Source of the DNA: Bolinopsis microptera
Taxonomy: Eukaryota > Ctenophora > Tentaculata > Lobata > Bolinopsidae
DNA: 64,000 nt
Assembly (NCBI RefSeq): GCF_026151205.1
Contig: NC_087076.1
Span: 19,895,919 to 19,959,918, forward strand
Reading direction: 5' to 3'
Shown: positions 11,565-25,544 of the stretch, one piece after another
Layout: each line of letters starts with the position of its first letter
How positions within the stretch are numbered: position 1 is the stretch's first letter
Notes under the pieces: model-generated
What the model was told of the DNA's origin: nothing
Seen by the model: only the letters and a program-made list of their open reading frames with translations
Databases searched by the model: none
Position numbers and translations under genes: made by a program

Positions 11565-14348
11565 ACTATCAGAAGTGCTACGAAATGAACCTGAAGATAT
11601 CAGCTGTAACAAAAAAGTGGCTGACCATTTTTGCTCTCATCTTCTATGCCCATGCTAACAGTGTATGTGTCTCTATTCGGTACGGATTCCTAGCCGATGC
11701 TTTCACCAAAAGGAATGTGCCAGGGAAGGTTTATGGTTTTGTTGGGACGAGTATATTTGCAGGCTTTGTATTCATGTTCGTTACCCAACTGACGGAAAGG
11801 GCAATGAGGAGATGGAATTCTAGGGTCATCATCGTAGGCAACATGTTAGGATATGCAATTATTTCGCTTCTCACTGGCTTTGCTTACCGTATCAATAACA
11901 CATCCACAATGATAGCCATCTCAGCTGTGTTGAGGATATGCCAGGGACTTTTGGTTTATTCAGGCACTCTTGTACCGATCGATTTCATCAATGCAAACTT
12001 TCCCGAAGAGTTTGACATGGTCAACGGGCTCGTGAATATGGGTTACTTTAGTGGGCATGGGGTGGCTGAAGCTGTTGGCTGTGTCATCTATGACAAAATA
12101 GGATACGAAGCAGCTTACGGATTCACTACGGTCGTTGCACTTCTTGCAGCAACAAGTTCCTTTTTCTTCATACCTAAATCAAGATCATACTTGTCCACTG
12201 GAGATGACATATCGGATGATGATCTAACGATGTTAAAAATAGGATCGAACAAAAATAAGCTCACAAAGTTATTAATAATTCCAATGATAGCTACAATGCT
12301 CATTAATGCAAACTATGGAGTAATTCAAGTACGGATTTATCATTTTCGTAAACATTAATGCAAAAATAATATTATACAACAATAATCAATGATCACAATT
12401 TCTAGTTATATATTTAAACTACATCTCTCACCCCTCCGTTGCAAGATCCTTCAAAGCTTCAACATTGACGTTTTCTTCAGGTCACAGTAACCCCCTTTCT
12501 GAAGGAAGAGTTCAACAAGTCTATTTCTTACGGCGGAACAGTTCTGACACTAGTCTCAGTTGGAATGGCGATTGGAAGCGTTAGTGTCGGTGTAATTCTC
12601 CAGAAAAAGATTCTAAACCCCTTGACTGCGATGGGGATTGGTGCCACGTGCATCTGCATTGGACTTCTGGTAACCTTCCCTCCACAATCTTTACCTGCTT
12701 TGTATGAACTCAGTCCAATAATGGCATATCCTGGAGTCTTCTTGGCTGGTTTAGGAGACCCCATTATGACTATAGCTACCCTTAGAGCCCTCTACGACAT
12801 CCAGGTACGTGCTTAATAATAATAATAATAATATTGTTTGATATAATATTGTATATTTTTGTATTGATTGTGGTATTTTGTGTGCCAGATTCAGCAATGG
12901 GTTCTTGCTGAATCACTGTATATTACACTCTGTGACTAGTCCCTTTGATCCATCTCTTGCCCTACAAGCCCTGTTTCTTGTCTATACAGCATATAATTAT
13001 CATGTATCACATTGTAGTATGTAATAAACATTTGTAGTAGTGTAGGATTGTTTGAATTTCTTTTTGCTATGTTTTATAATATTTATTTGTATAATTTGTG
13101 AGTGTTTCTCCCGCTTTTCTTCCCTTGCGCAGCAAGCCCTGTCTCTTGTAAAAACAACCTTGAAAGTTTTGTAGATACATATAGTTTCTACACCTTTATC
13201 CTCTGGTCCCTAGGGTCAGCTGATCCCGGGCCAGAGGAAAACTACCGACTGCCAAGGTCTGACGCCTAGGCAGTCGAGACCTCTTATTGAGACCCTTTAT
13301 AATAATAAAATTTGGTAGCTTAAACACAAACTCTAAGCTCAGTGGATAAACCACAAAACCTATGCTCTATTGTGTGAAACAAAGATACTAGATCAAGATG
13401 ACTATCAAGGAGTGTATGCATAGGACATACAAGTTTTGGAACGAAGATGACATGCTTATGAAGCGAGCTAACAGTCTAATTGCTAATAAGTTCAAAAAGA
13501 TCAAGACATTAGGTTGCATCCTAAACAGTTTAAGCAAATAACATAAAGTTATTTTGTCAATTAATCGCTTATGCCACTAACTAAGAGTTCGGACATTTTC
13601 AGATTGTCACCACCTTTAAATAAAAAAGTAAGTAGTGTATCTAGGCTCTGTGCCGCCCGACCTCTAAATTTAATCATGGGGGCTAGCTATCTAAAAATAT
13701 AATTTAATACATCACAACATAAAAAATAATTTACTCTTTCAGCTGCAGAAAAGGGGGTCGTTAACCCCAAAAATGGTAACAAGGATAACATCAATATGGA
13801 TTATGGGATACTGCACTATGTATTTTGCAGGATCTTTCATCGCCGGGACACTAACGGATTACTTTTCTTACTCAGGTATGTTAAACATTTATGAAAATGA
13901 AAATGAAAATGAAAATGAAAATGAAAATGAAAATGAAAATTAAAATGAAAATGAAAATGAAAATGAAAATGAAAATGAAAATTAAAATGAAATGAGGTAT
14001 TTTCATATAATTACGTCATGATTAACCAACAACACAAGGAAGTTGCGTCAATGTGAACAAAACTATAATTTACAAAATGTGAACAAAAGTATAATTTAAA
14101 TTTACATTTAAACACTCAAAACAAAGGTTTTCTTTGCACAACTTTAATAAAAGTTGAAATAATACACTAAATAGTGTATAATATTATTAAAATATTATAG
14201 ATTTCTCTATCATATTATATTTTCAGAGTTAGCAGAGATTTTAGCTGGATTTTGTCTCATAGCTTTACTTATCTGTATTGTGATGAGACTTTACGTCAAA
14301 GATAAGGCAGACGAGGACGAAGAAAAGATGGCATTGATCAAACAATGA
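11565..14348 (+). CDS. SLC18B1-like: SLC18B1-like MFS transporter, paralogue A
   Basis: Exons: 11565-12328, 12481-12804, 13743-13875, 14227-14348; junction phases match paralogues B and C exactly (0, 0, 1). The first visible exon is entered at phase 1, so an upstream exon probably exists; from the internal ATG at 11585 the product is 440 residues. It has about 12 hydrophobic segments. The block FPEEFDMVNGLVNMGYFSGH followed by a GC-IYD-GY element is typical of the second half of the N-terminal MFS bundle in SLC18B1-type carriers, proposed to move polyamines into vesicles by proton exchange. The C-terminus ends EKMALIKQ, fitting the [DE]xxxL[LI] endolysosomal sorting signal. The family call rests on remembered similarity; substrate is not inferable. 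Confidence 0.82.
13886..13992. repeat. (GAAAAT)n hexamer array
   Basis: About 17 units just downstream of the exon ending at 13875, inside the last intron of transporter A. Confidence 0.9.
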
Positions 14349-16423
14349 AGATGGTAAAGCTGAACTGTTTTAATAATTAACACTATATATATATTTAATC
14401 TGTTTCAAACAAGTGAAACACTCGAAATGTGTAGACAGACGAAATAATTCGTGAAATATGAAACAATTTGTGCCAAGTTAGAATGATGAAAACTAGTAAA
14501 ATGATGTGTTGGCTTTTTATAAATACATAATTCATATTTTTACTTTTTTACGTTTGAAAAAAATTAAAAATACATATGACTGGTCATCGCTATAATTTTT
14601 ATTGATTTTTCTAATATTATATAATATTATGTGCGATATTCTAGCAATGAGTCAATTAATTATAATAATTTATTAACTGATCATTGATTTTATCTAATTA
14701 TGAAGAAGACCTTTTTTATAAACATTTAATTATTTCATATGATATGATCATTTATGCAATCAAAATCACTATACACCCATAATCATATGATCAAAACACA
14801 AAGCTTTGAAATATACTTTTTTCTGTTTGAGATTTGAATAACGTTACTGTAATGTTCCAAATTATATTTTAAATGTTCAAATGTTCAAATGGTTTCCATG
14901 ATTCAAATGAAAGATGAAAGGCGAACCTTAAACGATAGAAAGGTTATAAAGTGACGAGAGACTCTTTTCTATTTTTCAATAACTGTAAAATTTTATCTAA
15001 ATTAGAGATTTTTTTGCATTCTTTCAAACCCTGTTTTACTGTTCTAAATAAAGAAAAATGTTCATTAACTGTAATTAAGCCTTGGACAAAATGCCATGCA
15101 CGAAATGGCAGTCAGTCTTTTGGGGCCAAAACAGACATTAACTCCTGGCCAGAATTCAGGTATATTACTAATGCTTTTCATACAAGTTACAACAAAGTCT
15201 TCATGTTATGTATCCTCAATAAATGAAACAGTAGTGTTGTAATTAGTTTAAAACTATATATTATATAAATACTGCAGCCAGCATAGGTGAAAATAAGTTC
15301 AAAAAGTGGCACCTTTTTTTAAACCTGGCTTTTTTGTGAGATATTTTTACCTTTGCGGCTAGGGCTATCGCTGAATTTTAAAAGGTCTTTGCAACTTCAG
15401 TTTAAGTTATCATTAATTTTCTGGGAGTTTCTTCATGTGCTTGCTATGACAAGATGATCAAGATCCCTGCAAATTTTATGCAGTTTAGAAACGCTTTGAA
15501 AATAAATAAATGGGAGAGCAGGGTCAGCTCTGGAGACAATGACTGGAATGAATGCTGGCCGCAGGCTGAATATTTGGAGCAAAATGTTCAATTTTATTGC
15601 GCTCTGGGACTTCCAAACAGGTTAAATTAACCTCTCCCAAGCCAAATTTTCTTCAGGTTATCTTTTCACTTGAATTTTTTCAAAATTTAGCCTAGCTTTG
15701 AAATTTTAACGTAAGGAGGGGCAAAAAAGGCTATTTTCAGTGGTGGCACCCAGCTAATTAGCTCTCTGTAACACGATAAACCGGTTTAAACTGGTTTTAA
15801 ACAGGATTTCAGATAAACTGGCTTAACCAGTTTACATAAACCGGTTATGTCAGCCCCTACTAGCTCCTATATATAATACCGATACTGAGAAATGCGGGAC
15901 AGATTGTCCTGACATGACTCAAGCTCAGGCAGTGATACTGTTGTAGTTGTCTGTACACTATATTATATATGCATGTTGTAGAATTAGTAATTAGTATGTT
16001 TGTTTAGTAGGGATTAGTGCCATATAAGGTAGTGTTTTCTTGGTAATAAATAAGTGGGCATGTAAAGCTATTGATTGACCAGCTTTCAGCAGCGATCAAA
16101 TCAACTAAATTTCTAAATTTTAACTAAATAGTATGTTTAATAAACATGTTGAATTCATTCCGAAAATAATAAAATCTTAACTTATAAAGTTATAAAGCAT
16201 TATTTTACGTTTGAATGGTCGTATTATGTTATTATTGGTGATTTCTTTTTAATCACTAAAAAAATAGAAAATAAGAGGCATTTAAGAACATCGAAGTTCA
16301 AGAACATGAGCTTATCGAACATTTCTGGAATGTCAAATATTAGATTTGTTAGTTCGCAACAATTCATTTTTCGTCATTGTTTATTAGTTTATAATACTCA
16401 GTCACATCAGAAACGAGAAAAAC
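14349..16423. other. Intergenic spacer between transporters A and B
   Basis: AT-rich, no supported gene. Around 15776-15850 there is a cluster of AAACCGGTTT/AACTGG palindromic motifs, similar to motifs at 1140-1280 and 2660-2780. An open frame at 14951-15226 has no family features and no splice context, so I do not call it. Confidence 0.6.
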
Positions 16424-18397
16424 ATGACAGAATTTGAAAAAAAACATCTTTCCTCCCACATAAACCTTCAAGTGGACACAAACATTCAAGTCTTTGTAGA
16501 TCCAAGTATGTACCATAATCATATTACTTAAATCTACATAATTGCATAATTGAAATAAGTGCGGGTATGGCTCAATTCCAATCCTATCTCGGACTTGTTA
16601 AGCTGTTAGCAAGATAACACGTACCTTACAATGTTATGACATGGTATTAAAGATTGCATAATTTACACAATTCCCAGCTCCAACCTCTCAAGGGTGGCTA
16701 TCAGAACGGGCGCGTAAGTGGCTGATCATCTCAACACTAATCTTCTACGGCCAAGCTGTTTCCATCTGCTGCTGCATTAGGTACGGGTTCCTTGCAGATT
16801 CCTTTGCTTCAAGGAATGTAACAGGGAAAGTATACGGGTCTCTTGGGAGTAGTCTGTTTATAGGGTATTGTGTCATTTTCTGCTCCAGACTAACAGAGAG
16901 GATCATGAAGAAGATGCGATCCAGGGATCTGCTGGCTGGCATCATGATGGCCTACTTCTTGCTGAATATAGCCACGGGTTTAGTGTACCAGATTGAGAAC
17001 ACCACAGTAGTCATCGGAGTTTCATTCTGTTTGAGGATACTCCAAGGTATATTTGCATATCCAGGCTACCTCGTCCCCATCGACTTCATCAACGCTAATC
17101 TTGGAAAGAATTTAGATTTTGTGAATGGTCTTCTGAACCTGGGTTACTTTACAGGTCAAGGAATGGCTGAGGTTATAGGTTGCATTCTCTATGATAATTA
17201 CGGGTACAACTCAGCTTTCATGTTCTCTGCAGGAGTGGCCTTACTGTCAGTCATCCTCATAATGTTCCTCATACCCAACACAAAGACGTACCTTTCCACC
17301 CCTAAAGACATTCCGAGTGAGATGCAAACGGAGAAGGGACTGACAAGCGACCAATCGAGACTGAGCAAGTTCCTCATCATTCCTATGGTTGCCTGCATGT
17401 GCATTAATGCAAGTTACGGTGTACTACAGGTGAATATCATGATAATTTTAGATTTTTTAAGTGACACAGTTTTATTTTGGTTTTAGCTTATGTGCAGTTC
17501 ACATAATATGATAATAATGAAAATCATAGTTTGTAGTATAACAGTATACACCAAATCATTGGTAAACACTAACATTTTAACATATTACTATAGGTTGCGG
17601 AGACGCCCTTTCTGAAGGAGGAGTTCCACAAGTCTATAACCTACGGGGGCACAGTCCTAATTCTAGCTTCAGCCGGAATGGCAACAGGAAGCTTCATCAC
17701 TGGCATCCTCCTCCAGAAGAAGATATTCAACGCCTTCACAGTGATGGCTATGGGAGCTTTGTGTCTGTGTCTAGGAATGTTGATAACCTTCCCGCCGGAA
17801 TTCATACCAGCAATGTACCATGAAGCTCCGATAACGGCCTTTCCTGGACTCTTCATCGCTGGGTTCGGATACCCTTTCACTACCCTTGCCTCACTTAGAG
17901 TTCTCTACAACATCCAGGTATCTATCACTCGTTAGTAGGAAGTAGGAATAAGAAGTAGGAAGTAGGAATAAGAAGTAGGAAGTAGGAAGTGTTATTAAAT
18001 ATAATATCAAGTAATATGATAGACATATTGTTTACGAATCAAATTTTTTGTAAATCTCATTTCATCTGAACAAGAACCGCGACCGAGCATAATAACACTA
18101 ATCGCAATAATATCTCCTAGATGCAGAAGAGAAGAGTGTTACCACCGAAAGTAGTTACGAGAATAACAGGACTCTGGTTGATTGGGTACTGTTCTGTTCT
18201 CTACCTGGGCTCCTTCGTAGCTGGGGTAATGACGGACTATGTTTCATACTCAGGTAGGTAACGTTCTTCGTGTCTTTTAGTAAGGGGTCATTCACATATT
18301 ATAACGTAATCACTTTTTTGCATAGCCCCCCCACCTTCCGTAATCAGTTTTATGCATAGCTTTTGTGTCAAAATTACACATGGAAACCATCCCCCCG

Positions 18398-18431
<34 letters not shown>

Positions 18432-18882
18432 ATTCGGCTGATTACGTAATATGTGAACCCCTAATGATGATACTATAGACTTATTATAGACAAGTTTACG
18501 AAGGTACCAAGATTTTCAGGCTTAATCTTTAAAAAATTATATAATTATGCTAATCGTCTTTCATTTCCACTGATAGTTACTTTAAACATTATTAAGTTGA
18601 TTTTTGCATTTGTTATGTGCCCAATATTTAAATTGAACTAAATAATGTTGAGTAAGAAAGCCAAATCTCAACTTGTTATTTTCAGTGATGGCGGGGATAC
18701 TCTCCACATGTTGCCTGCTGGCAATGGTCACGTGTGTGCTTATGAGGTTCATCTTCAGATTCAGCTTGGAAGTTGACCCTGACAGGAAAACAACGACAGT
18801 GATAGCTAATCCTGGTTTTGATGAAAACCATACCGTTATATTTGGTATAAAAACAAAACAATGCGAAGGGCCGTGCGCATGA
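16424..18882 (+). CDS. SLC18B1-like: SLC18B1-like MFS transporter, paralogue B
   Basis: Five exons: 16424-16505, 16678-17429, 17594-17917, 18121-18253, 18686-18882, giving 495 residues. The first exon starts at an ATG and encodes a soluble head (MTEFEKKHLSSHINLQVDTN) that joins in phase 1 to the exon beginning at 16678, whose upstream end has no ATG of its own. The membrane core parallels A and C segment by segment (for example RYGFLADSFASRNVTGKVYG and the GYFTGQGMAEVIGCILYD block). The cytoplasmic tail is longer than in the paralogues, contains NPGFDENHTVIF, and lacks the acidic dileucine motif seen in A and C, hinting at different trafficking. It is a tandem duplicate of A on the same strand, about 2 kb downstream. 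Confidence 0.82.
18284..18461. mobile_element. PIF/Harbinger-like MITE, copy 1
   Basis: Termini GGGGTCATTCACATATTA and its near-complement ending TAATATGTGAACCCC, flanked by TAA on both sides (18281-18283, 18462-18464). A 3-bp TWA target duplication is the hallmark of PIF/Harbinger. A C-run of roughly 50 bases, nearly pure, lies inside. It sits in the last intron of transporter B. Copy 2 is at 26517-26677. Confidence 0.7.
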
Positions 18883-19689
18883 GGGGTGTGAACTGTGAAC
18901 ACTACAGTAGGATCCGAACAATATTATGGGTCGGGGACATCTGTCTCAGGCTGAACACAACTACACAATGGGGAGCCAATAGCATTAAATGGCAGATAAG
19001 CGAAAATGTTAAATACATGAGAAAATTTACTCGAATTCTGTGAAAATTTCCCAATTTAAGCCCGTTTTATGCCGTTAGCTACCCTGCATTTGTGTATCTT
19101 TAGAGAGTGGTGTATTTTCTTAATACTCGATATGTAAAGATTTAAATGAATCCTTTGATTATTACATTATACATTAAATGACAAATTCTTTCAGTTTCAG
19201 TGCGGATATAATACAAATATGTTTGCTAAATTTGTGTCATTATGATATGTATGATTGATTGATTTGAAAGATTTCAATTAAAAAATGCTCTGAAATCAAT
19301 AGACAGTTTGCAGTAGTACTGTTCCATGTACAACTTCTATTTTAACTATATTTTGTATTGTGGTTTTATAAATCATTGTTATATTGTTATAAGGCGTTAC
19401 TGCCGCTCCGGTTAGGAGCAATTAACTACAAGATATTTTATTTGGCTTATCTCATAACAATAACATTCAGACCCACCACGTAACTTTAGCTCGGATATAC
19501 AAAACGCACGATCACCTGCAACAATAAATCAATCCAGAAAATCGCTGAAAATAACTTAGAGAAGGAGGGAACTTCGGTGTAATTAATTAACACATGACTG
19601 GCGTCACGCCCCGCATAACAGACTCTTCCTATACGGACACGTTCATTTGAGTTTGAGGATATTGGTAAATATAAGTGACCCTATTAAAT

Positions 19690-21615
19690 GGCACAGTGTA
19701 GTTGAATTTGTCACACTATGAAATTACATAAACCCTTGATGGTTAGGATAATCGTATCATCCTCTAGGCTAACTTTGTCACATAACGATATCTTAATCAG
19801 GTGATAAGATATCGCTTAAATACGGCCGGCACGGAAATGGTTACATTGTCACACTATAAACATGTGACGGAGTAAATATGGACCCCTTGCTGCCGTTTTT
19901 GACCAAATTTTTGAGTGTCCAGTTGATTGGATGGGTACATATGACCATTACCTACATATTTGACGATTTTTTTCGTTAGATGGTGCACTCAGGTTTACTC
20001 TGTCACACATTAAAGAAAATATGCGATGAATGTTTAGGGCACCCTGATAAGCAATGCTGAGTAGTGTAGGTTTATTTGATGGCCTGAAAGTGCTGGGAAT
20101 TGTTATTATATCATATAGTCGTAAGAAATTAAAACACAGAAGGCACAACCAAGTTTACTTTGTCACATAATCTTGATGATATCTGAACATGTGTGAAATT
20201 GAACAAATAATGATATACCAGCTTAAACCCCTTATATTACGTACTATGGATCAAACAACACTGCTAGTACCATGCACCAGTCACATGAATCATTATCAGG
20301 TGGTAATATGTTAACAGTGTCACAATTAAACTACCACAACATGGTCAAAAATAGGATAATTTCGTCACAAAAAAATTATCATAACTCTGTTAGCTCCTTG
20401 CTGGCAAAATAACTAGTTTATCGAAAAATTTTTGATGATTAAGTTTCATAGTATTCTAATAGAGTATAGTTCTTCAAAATAGGGGCAAGATATGTTTACT
20501 TTGTCACATCAGTTATTATAAGAGTTAGGTAATCGTCATCAGATTAAAAGATATTTTTCGTAGTTTGGATCGATTAATATACCTGTAATAAAGCACCCTA
20601 TGCCAATTTTAACGTGCACTATCTTGATATTGTTGGGGCAGGGAAAGTTAATTTTGTCACATTTTCAGTGTCATTGACAAATTAATCTAAAATTGTTAAA
20701 ATTGAGCTCTGATGTTCTGGACAATATTCTTCCAATCGTTTCTGAAAGAATGTTGAATTCTAATAGAGTTATAGATCTTCAAAATAGGGGCAAGACATGT
20801 TTACTTTGTCACATCAGTTATTATAAGAGTTAGGTAATCGTCATCACATTAACATATATTTTGTAGCTTGGATTGATTTATATAGGCAATAAAGCATTCT
20901 AGTATGCCAATTTTAACACACTATCTTGATATTGTTGGGGCAGGGAAAGTTAATTTTGTCACATTTTTAGTGACTTTGACAAATTTAACCTAAAATTGTT
21001 AAACTTAAGAATGTTGAATTCTAATAGAGGTATAGAATATAGATCTTCAAAATAGGGGCAAGACATGTTCACTTTGTCACATCAGTTATTATAAGAGTTA
21101 TTATAAGAGACTATTTCATTCTATAATCATTGTTTTTAACCTATTTACGATTTCGTATAATTTTTTGTGACAATGTAAACATCAACTGATCTTAACTTGC
21201 ATCAACTACATTGTCATCATATAAAGTTTTCCCGCCTTTCAAACCAAAATCAAATATAAATAATTCGCCCAAAATTTAAAATTTCATATATTGTGACAGA
21301 ATTAACCTCATTTCCCAATAACCGAGTGCCTGTATTAGCTAACTATTCAAAACGATATTATATTTTAGGGCTATGATTGGTAGAGCAACCATCAAATAAT
21401 GAGTTGAAAGGGTTTTTAGGACACCTCACATTAGAATAGAGGTATGGTATCATGAGTGTGACAAAGTTACCCAAATATTGCCTTGTAACCGTTCGATCCG
21501 TGCCCATTAACCAATGTTGTATCATAATTGTAAGATTGACCTAATTTACTGTATTTCAGACCAAGGAATGATAATTAGACAACTGCAGTTAACTAAGTCA
21601 CACAAAATGTGACAT
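19690..21615. repeat. Interspersed GTTNACTTTGTCACA repeat field, inverted organisation
   Basis: At least twelve copies of a 15-bp motif (consensus GTTNACTTTGTCACA) lie in plus orientation between about 19705 and 21082. From about 21161 four copies appear in minus orientation (TGTGACAAAGT-type, near 21165, 21295, 21455, 21610). Superimposed on this, segments of ~300 bp are tandemly repeated (20440-20750, 20752-21000, 21005-21120), sharing TTCAAAATAGGGGCAAGA and TATTGTTGGGGCAGGGAAAG. No coding sequence is evident. The arrangement resembles a large foldback or subterminal-repeat transposon, but no superfamily can be named. Confidence 0.7.
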
Positions 21616-21867
21616 TTGAACCATTATAGTGCCTAACAACAATAGATTTTCTTTCTGAGCGGTGCATATGGGAGTATGGGTTACGTGGCTAATGTTCAGA
21701 ACTTCTGAACATGCTAGGTTAATAGATGTCAAAATTAAGCCACTATCGTCGAAAACGCTATTATTTTTGTTTACCAATATCCTCAAACTCAAATGAACGT
21801 GTCCATACACATAATTATAGGGGATTGGTCTGTATCGCGAAGGAGCAGACTTTTGTCCTCAACGCAG

Positions 21868-21890
21868 CCCCCCCCCCCCCCCCCCCCCCA
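21868..21890. repeat. Poly-C tract
   Basis: A run of about 22 cytosines, followed by non-coding sequence. Several others occur in the window (18395-18432, 41258-41270) with G-runs at 25131-25162 and 60270-60290. Confidence 0.9.
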
Positions 21891-22052
21891 TCCCGATTAC
21901 TTATTCCCTACGATTTTTTGCCTCCGGTAAGAGTAGGGGGGAAAAAATAATGCAGCGATTTTGAAAATGTTGATCATTCTTCATATTTCTTTTGGACAAC
22001 ACCTTGACCAACATTGGTGCCAAGTAAACTGGATTCGGGGATGGGTCTTAAG

Positions 22053-22460
22053 GGGGACCCCCCCCCGGCCCCCTTAACTAGACACCTGCTGAAGCATGAT
22101 GGGTCTTAACTAGACACCTGCTGAAGCATGAAGACCCCCCCGGCCCCCTTAACTAGACACCTGCTGAAGCATGAAGACCCCCCCCCCCCCCGGCCCCCTT
22201 AACTAGACACCTGCTGAAGCATGAAGACCCCCCCCCCCCCCGGCCCCCTTAACTAGACACCTGCTGAAGCATGAAGACCCCCCCCCCCCCGGCCCCCTTA
22301 ACTAGACACCTGCTGAAGCATGAAGACCCCCCCCGGCCCCCTTAACTAGACACCTGCTGAAGCATGAAGACCCCCCCCCCCCCCCCCCCCGGCCCCCTTA
22401 ACTAGACACCTGCTGAAGCATGATCGCACATTTAACTAGACACCTGCTGAAGCATGATCG
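22053..22460. repeat. Minisatellite with poly-C spacer, about 9 units
   Basis: The constant core is TTAACTAGACACCTGCTGAA plus GCATGA; between cores lies AGACCCCCCC...GGCCCC with C-runs of 7 to about 20. Unit length therefore varies from ~27 to ~60 bp. Confidence 0.9.
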
Positions 22461-25400
22461 CACATTTATGTTAATTTCGGCAAGATTCTTAGCCCCAAAC
22501 AAGATTACTAACTTAATTGGCTCTTACAAATGCGCTCGCCTTAAAATTATCACGTGACTTTAGTTTTTATGGTTTTGCAGCCGATCAAAAGGGTTTTACA
22601 TAAACCCTAATCTCAACCTTAACAATTACCATATCTCCAAACAGTGGTGTGCGCCGCCGTGTTCTACCAAAATCGGCGGCGGCGTGACCAAAATTAGCGG
22701 CGGCGGCGGCGTGGCCTGTGGACAATTGGCAGTTTCAGTCGTGACTCGACAAAATGGAAATTCATTGCTTAGGTAAAGGATTGACTTAGTATTAATAAGG
22801 TTTAGACGGTTGCAAATTTCACTTCAATTCATCGTTGATCGTATGACAGGAATTCACAATTTCATGAAACATTGCATATGCTACATCGAACTACTTGACG
22901 TCAGACATGCTAGAGGGATTTTATAATTATATTCAGCAATTATTGAAAATTCAAATTTTAAAAATACCACTCGGCAGCGGCGGCGTTCGGCGGCGGCGCA
23001 CACCCCTGTCTCCGAAGCTATCCATAACCCTAACCACAACCCTAACCCGAGCCCTAAACAATTAAATTCGTGTTTAACTAGCCTGTCGCGTGACAAAAAC
23101 AGTTTTTGCCCATAACTCTCCAGGGACGCATTTTTACTCTACGTCATGGGGGTGATTCGGAATCAGCGTCCAAAAATACACCAATATGAATGAATTGTAT
23201 CCCTCAGGGCCTTTTCAAAGATTTTTTTATTGAGCGATTTAGTGGAAGCGAACTTAATTAGCATTGGTTACATAGCGACTACAATATTTAACTTTTCTTG
23301 ATAAAACGTTTTTACTGACTAATAATTTAACCGTTTTAATTTCATTTTAATAAACAAAGTTTTAACATCACGACCTAAGACTGATAAGTTGTGATAAGAT
23401 AATATGATAAGTTCTCATTATTCTCTCTGGACGGTATTAGCTCTGAAAAGAATAAACACCAGATTTAAATAACTAATTTTAAGATAAAATCGATGGCAAA
23501 AAACCAACTGATGTGACAATTGAAGCTCTAGAAAAACGTGATATAAATTAATATTGATCTTAATTTAAGTTGATTATTTGCGCACGTGACGACTATTTAA
23601 ATATGGCCGGTTTCACTGTCACAGTGGCTTAAGTCTTCACTCCGCAACTACACTCCACATACTTCACAGTTCACATACTTAGGATTAATGCTCACGCCAA
23701 CTAACACAATAATGACAAAATACCGGCAATGTTATCAGTGCAGATATAAGGTTTAATCGGCTTGGGGAGTCTTTGCTGTTTAATGTTTTAACTTTATATT
23801 TTCTTATCATATAATAATAATATTATATCATGGGTAAATATAAAGTATAGGCCTCAAAGACAAGCAAATTAACCTAATTTGCTCGTATTTTGCGCAAATC
23901 TGCAGTAAAGGTATTTCGGCACGTTTGAACCAGAACTGTTCGTTCTAAAAGTAATATTATTTGAACGAGAGCAGATCATACATGTATACCTAATTTTATG
24001 TGATAATTGAATTTAAGTTTTGATAACATGAATCTTAGCAAATATGCTAAATAAAAGTATTACAATGAATTAATTCAATTTTATGACTACTGGAAATCGA
24101 TACATGGTCACATTATGAAAGAAATGTTGTTAGACACAACACGATAAGCTGATAGACGCAAACCTTGATAGGACAGTCACTAGCTGAACTTGTAATCTAT
24201 TTGTTGGTTTTCCTTCTCTTACTCGTTCGTTGTTCGAGTGGCCTCATTCATCTTGACATCCTACAAACAGCAGTCGGTTAAACTGGATATATTTAACGGT
24301 AATTATTATTCCAGCTTCAAAGTAGCATATAGTAGCTATAGTATAGCTACAGAGTAGTATGTACTTTTCACCAAAATCACGTCGTGTAGAAAGGGAAAAA
24401 ACATAAATATAACATTAAACTGTTTATTTAGACGTTTTAGACTAGCAAGTTTGGTTGAAATGATCTGTGCTGTAATAATATAATAGTTACACTGATCTGG
24501 GCTATAATAATATTTACACTGATCTGTGTAGAGGGGGGGATGACACGGCCGCTTACGTTCTGTCCTTTTTGGATTCAATGAGACAACGGACGTGATTTTG
24601 GGACATTAGCGGACATTAGAGGACAAGCATTATGAGAATTTTGAACACATATTTTGGGCAAATTGGAAGGAGCCTATATTTATAAGCGGGGAGCCTGCCT
24701 AGGTAGGTATCGAGAATGACTCTGACCGAAAAAGCCCAGTCAAGCGCAGAACCCGGAACCGCTCTCTGTGTTTGTATTAATCACGGGACACCAATGTAGC
24801 GCACGTATTTTCCATAGTCACGTGACATTCAAATTTTTTTCAAGGCACAAACCAGTAAGTCAGGTACTTAATAGTATGTGATATTTATAATTAATTATCT
24901 TTCACTTATCTTATCTTGATCTTATCTTTTAAACATTTCTAACCAATTTGAATGATAATCAAAGGATCATACAATTCCTGCCCGTTTTAATTAACTGGTA
25001 TTGTCTCGAAACCCGACCTAATTCTAGAGAAGTATTCTCCGGAATCCCACGTCGCATAGGCACGTACCTATAAATCGTGTTTCAAAAAAGAGGCACAATT
25101 ACATTTTCAGTTTCCAGGCTGTTTAGTTTGGGGGGGGGGGGGGGGGGGGGGCGGGGGGGGGGGGATCATGAGTATTTTTGAGAATTTTTGTATTTGAGAA
25201 TTTGACCATTTTCGACGGGAATACTCATGTCTTAAAAATTATTTTTGAATCTGAGAAATTCAGCGTGGTTTCAGTTTATCAGTTAACCCCTGTATCTCAA
25301 TTAATTATTTACAGTTTAAGAGGTTTTTAAGAGATCTCACTTCAGGTATTTAACTAACATGTTTAGATCTTTTACCCAAGACAGTACAACAGCAGTCCTC

Positions 25401-25544
25401 GACATCTCAGTTTCTGTCCTCAAAATACCTTTTAAATAGGATCTACAGGGTGAACCATATAAAATGTGACTTCGTTTGAAAAATTATCACCCTGTCTTTA
25501 AAAAATCAGCAAATTTTAACAAATTTTAGCAAATCTTATTGTCT

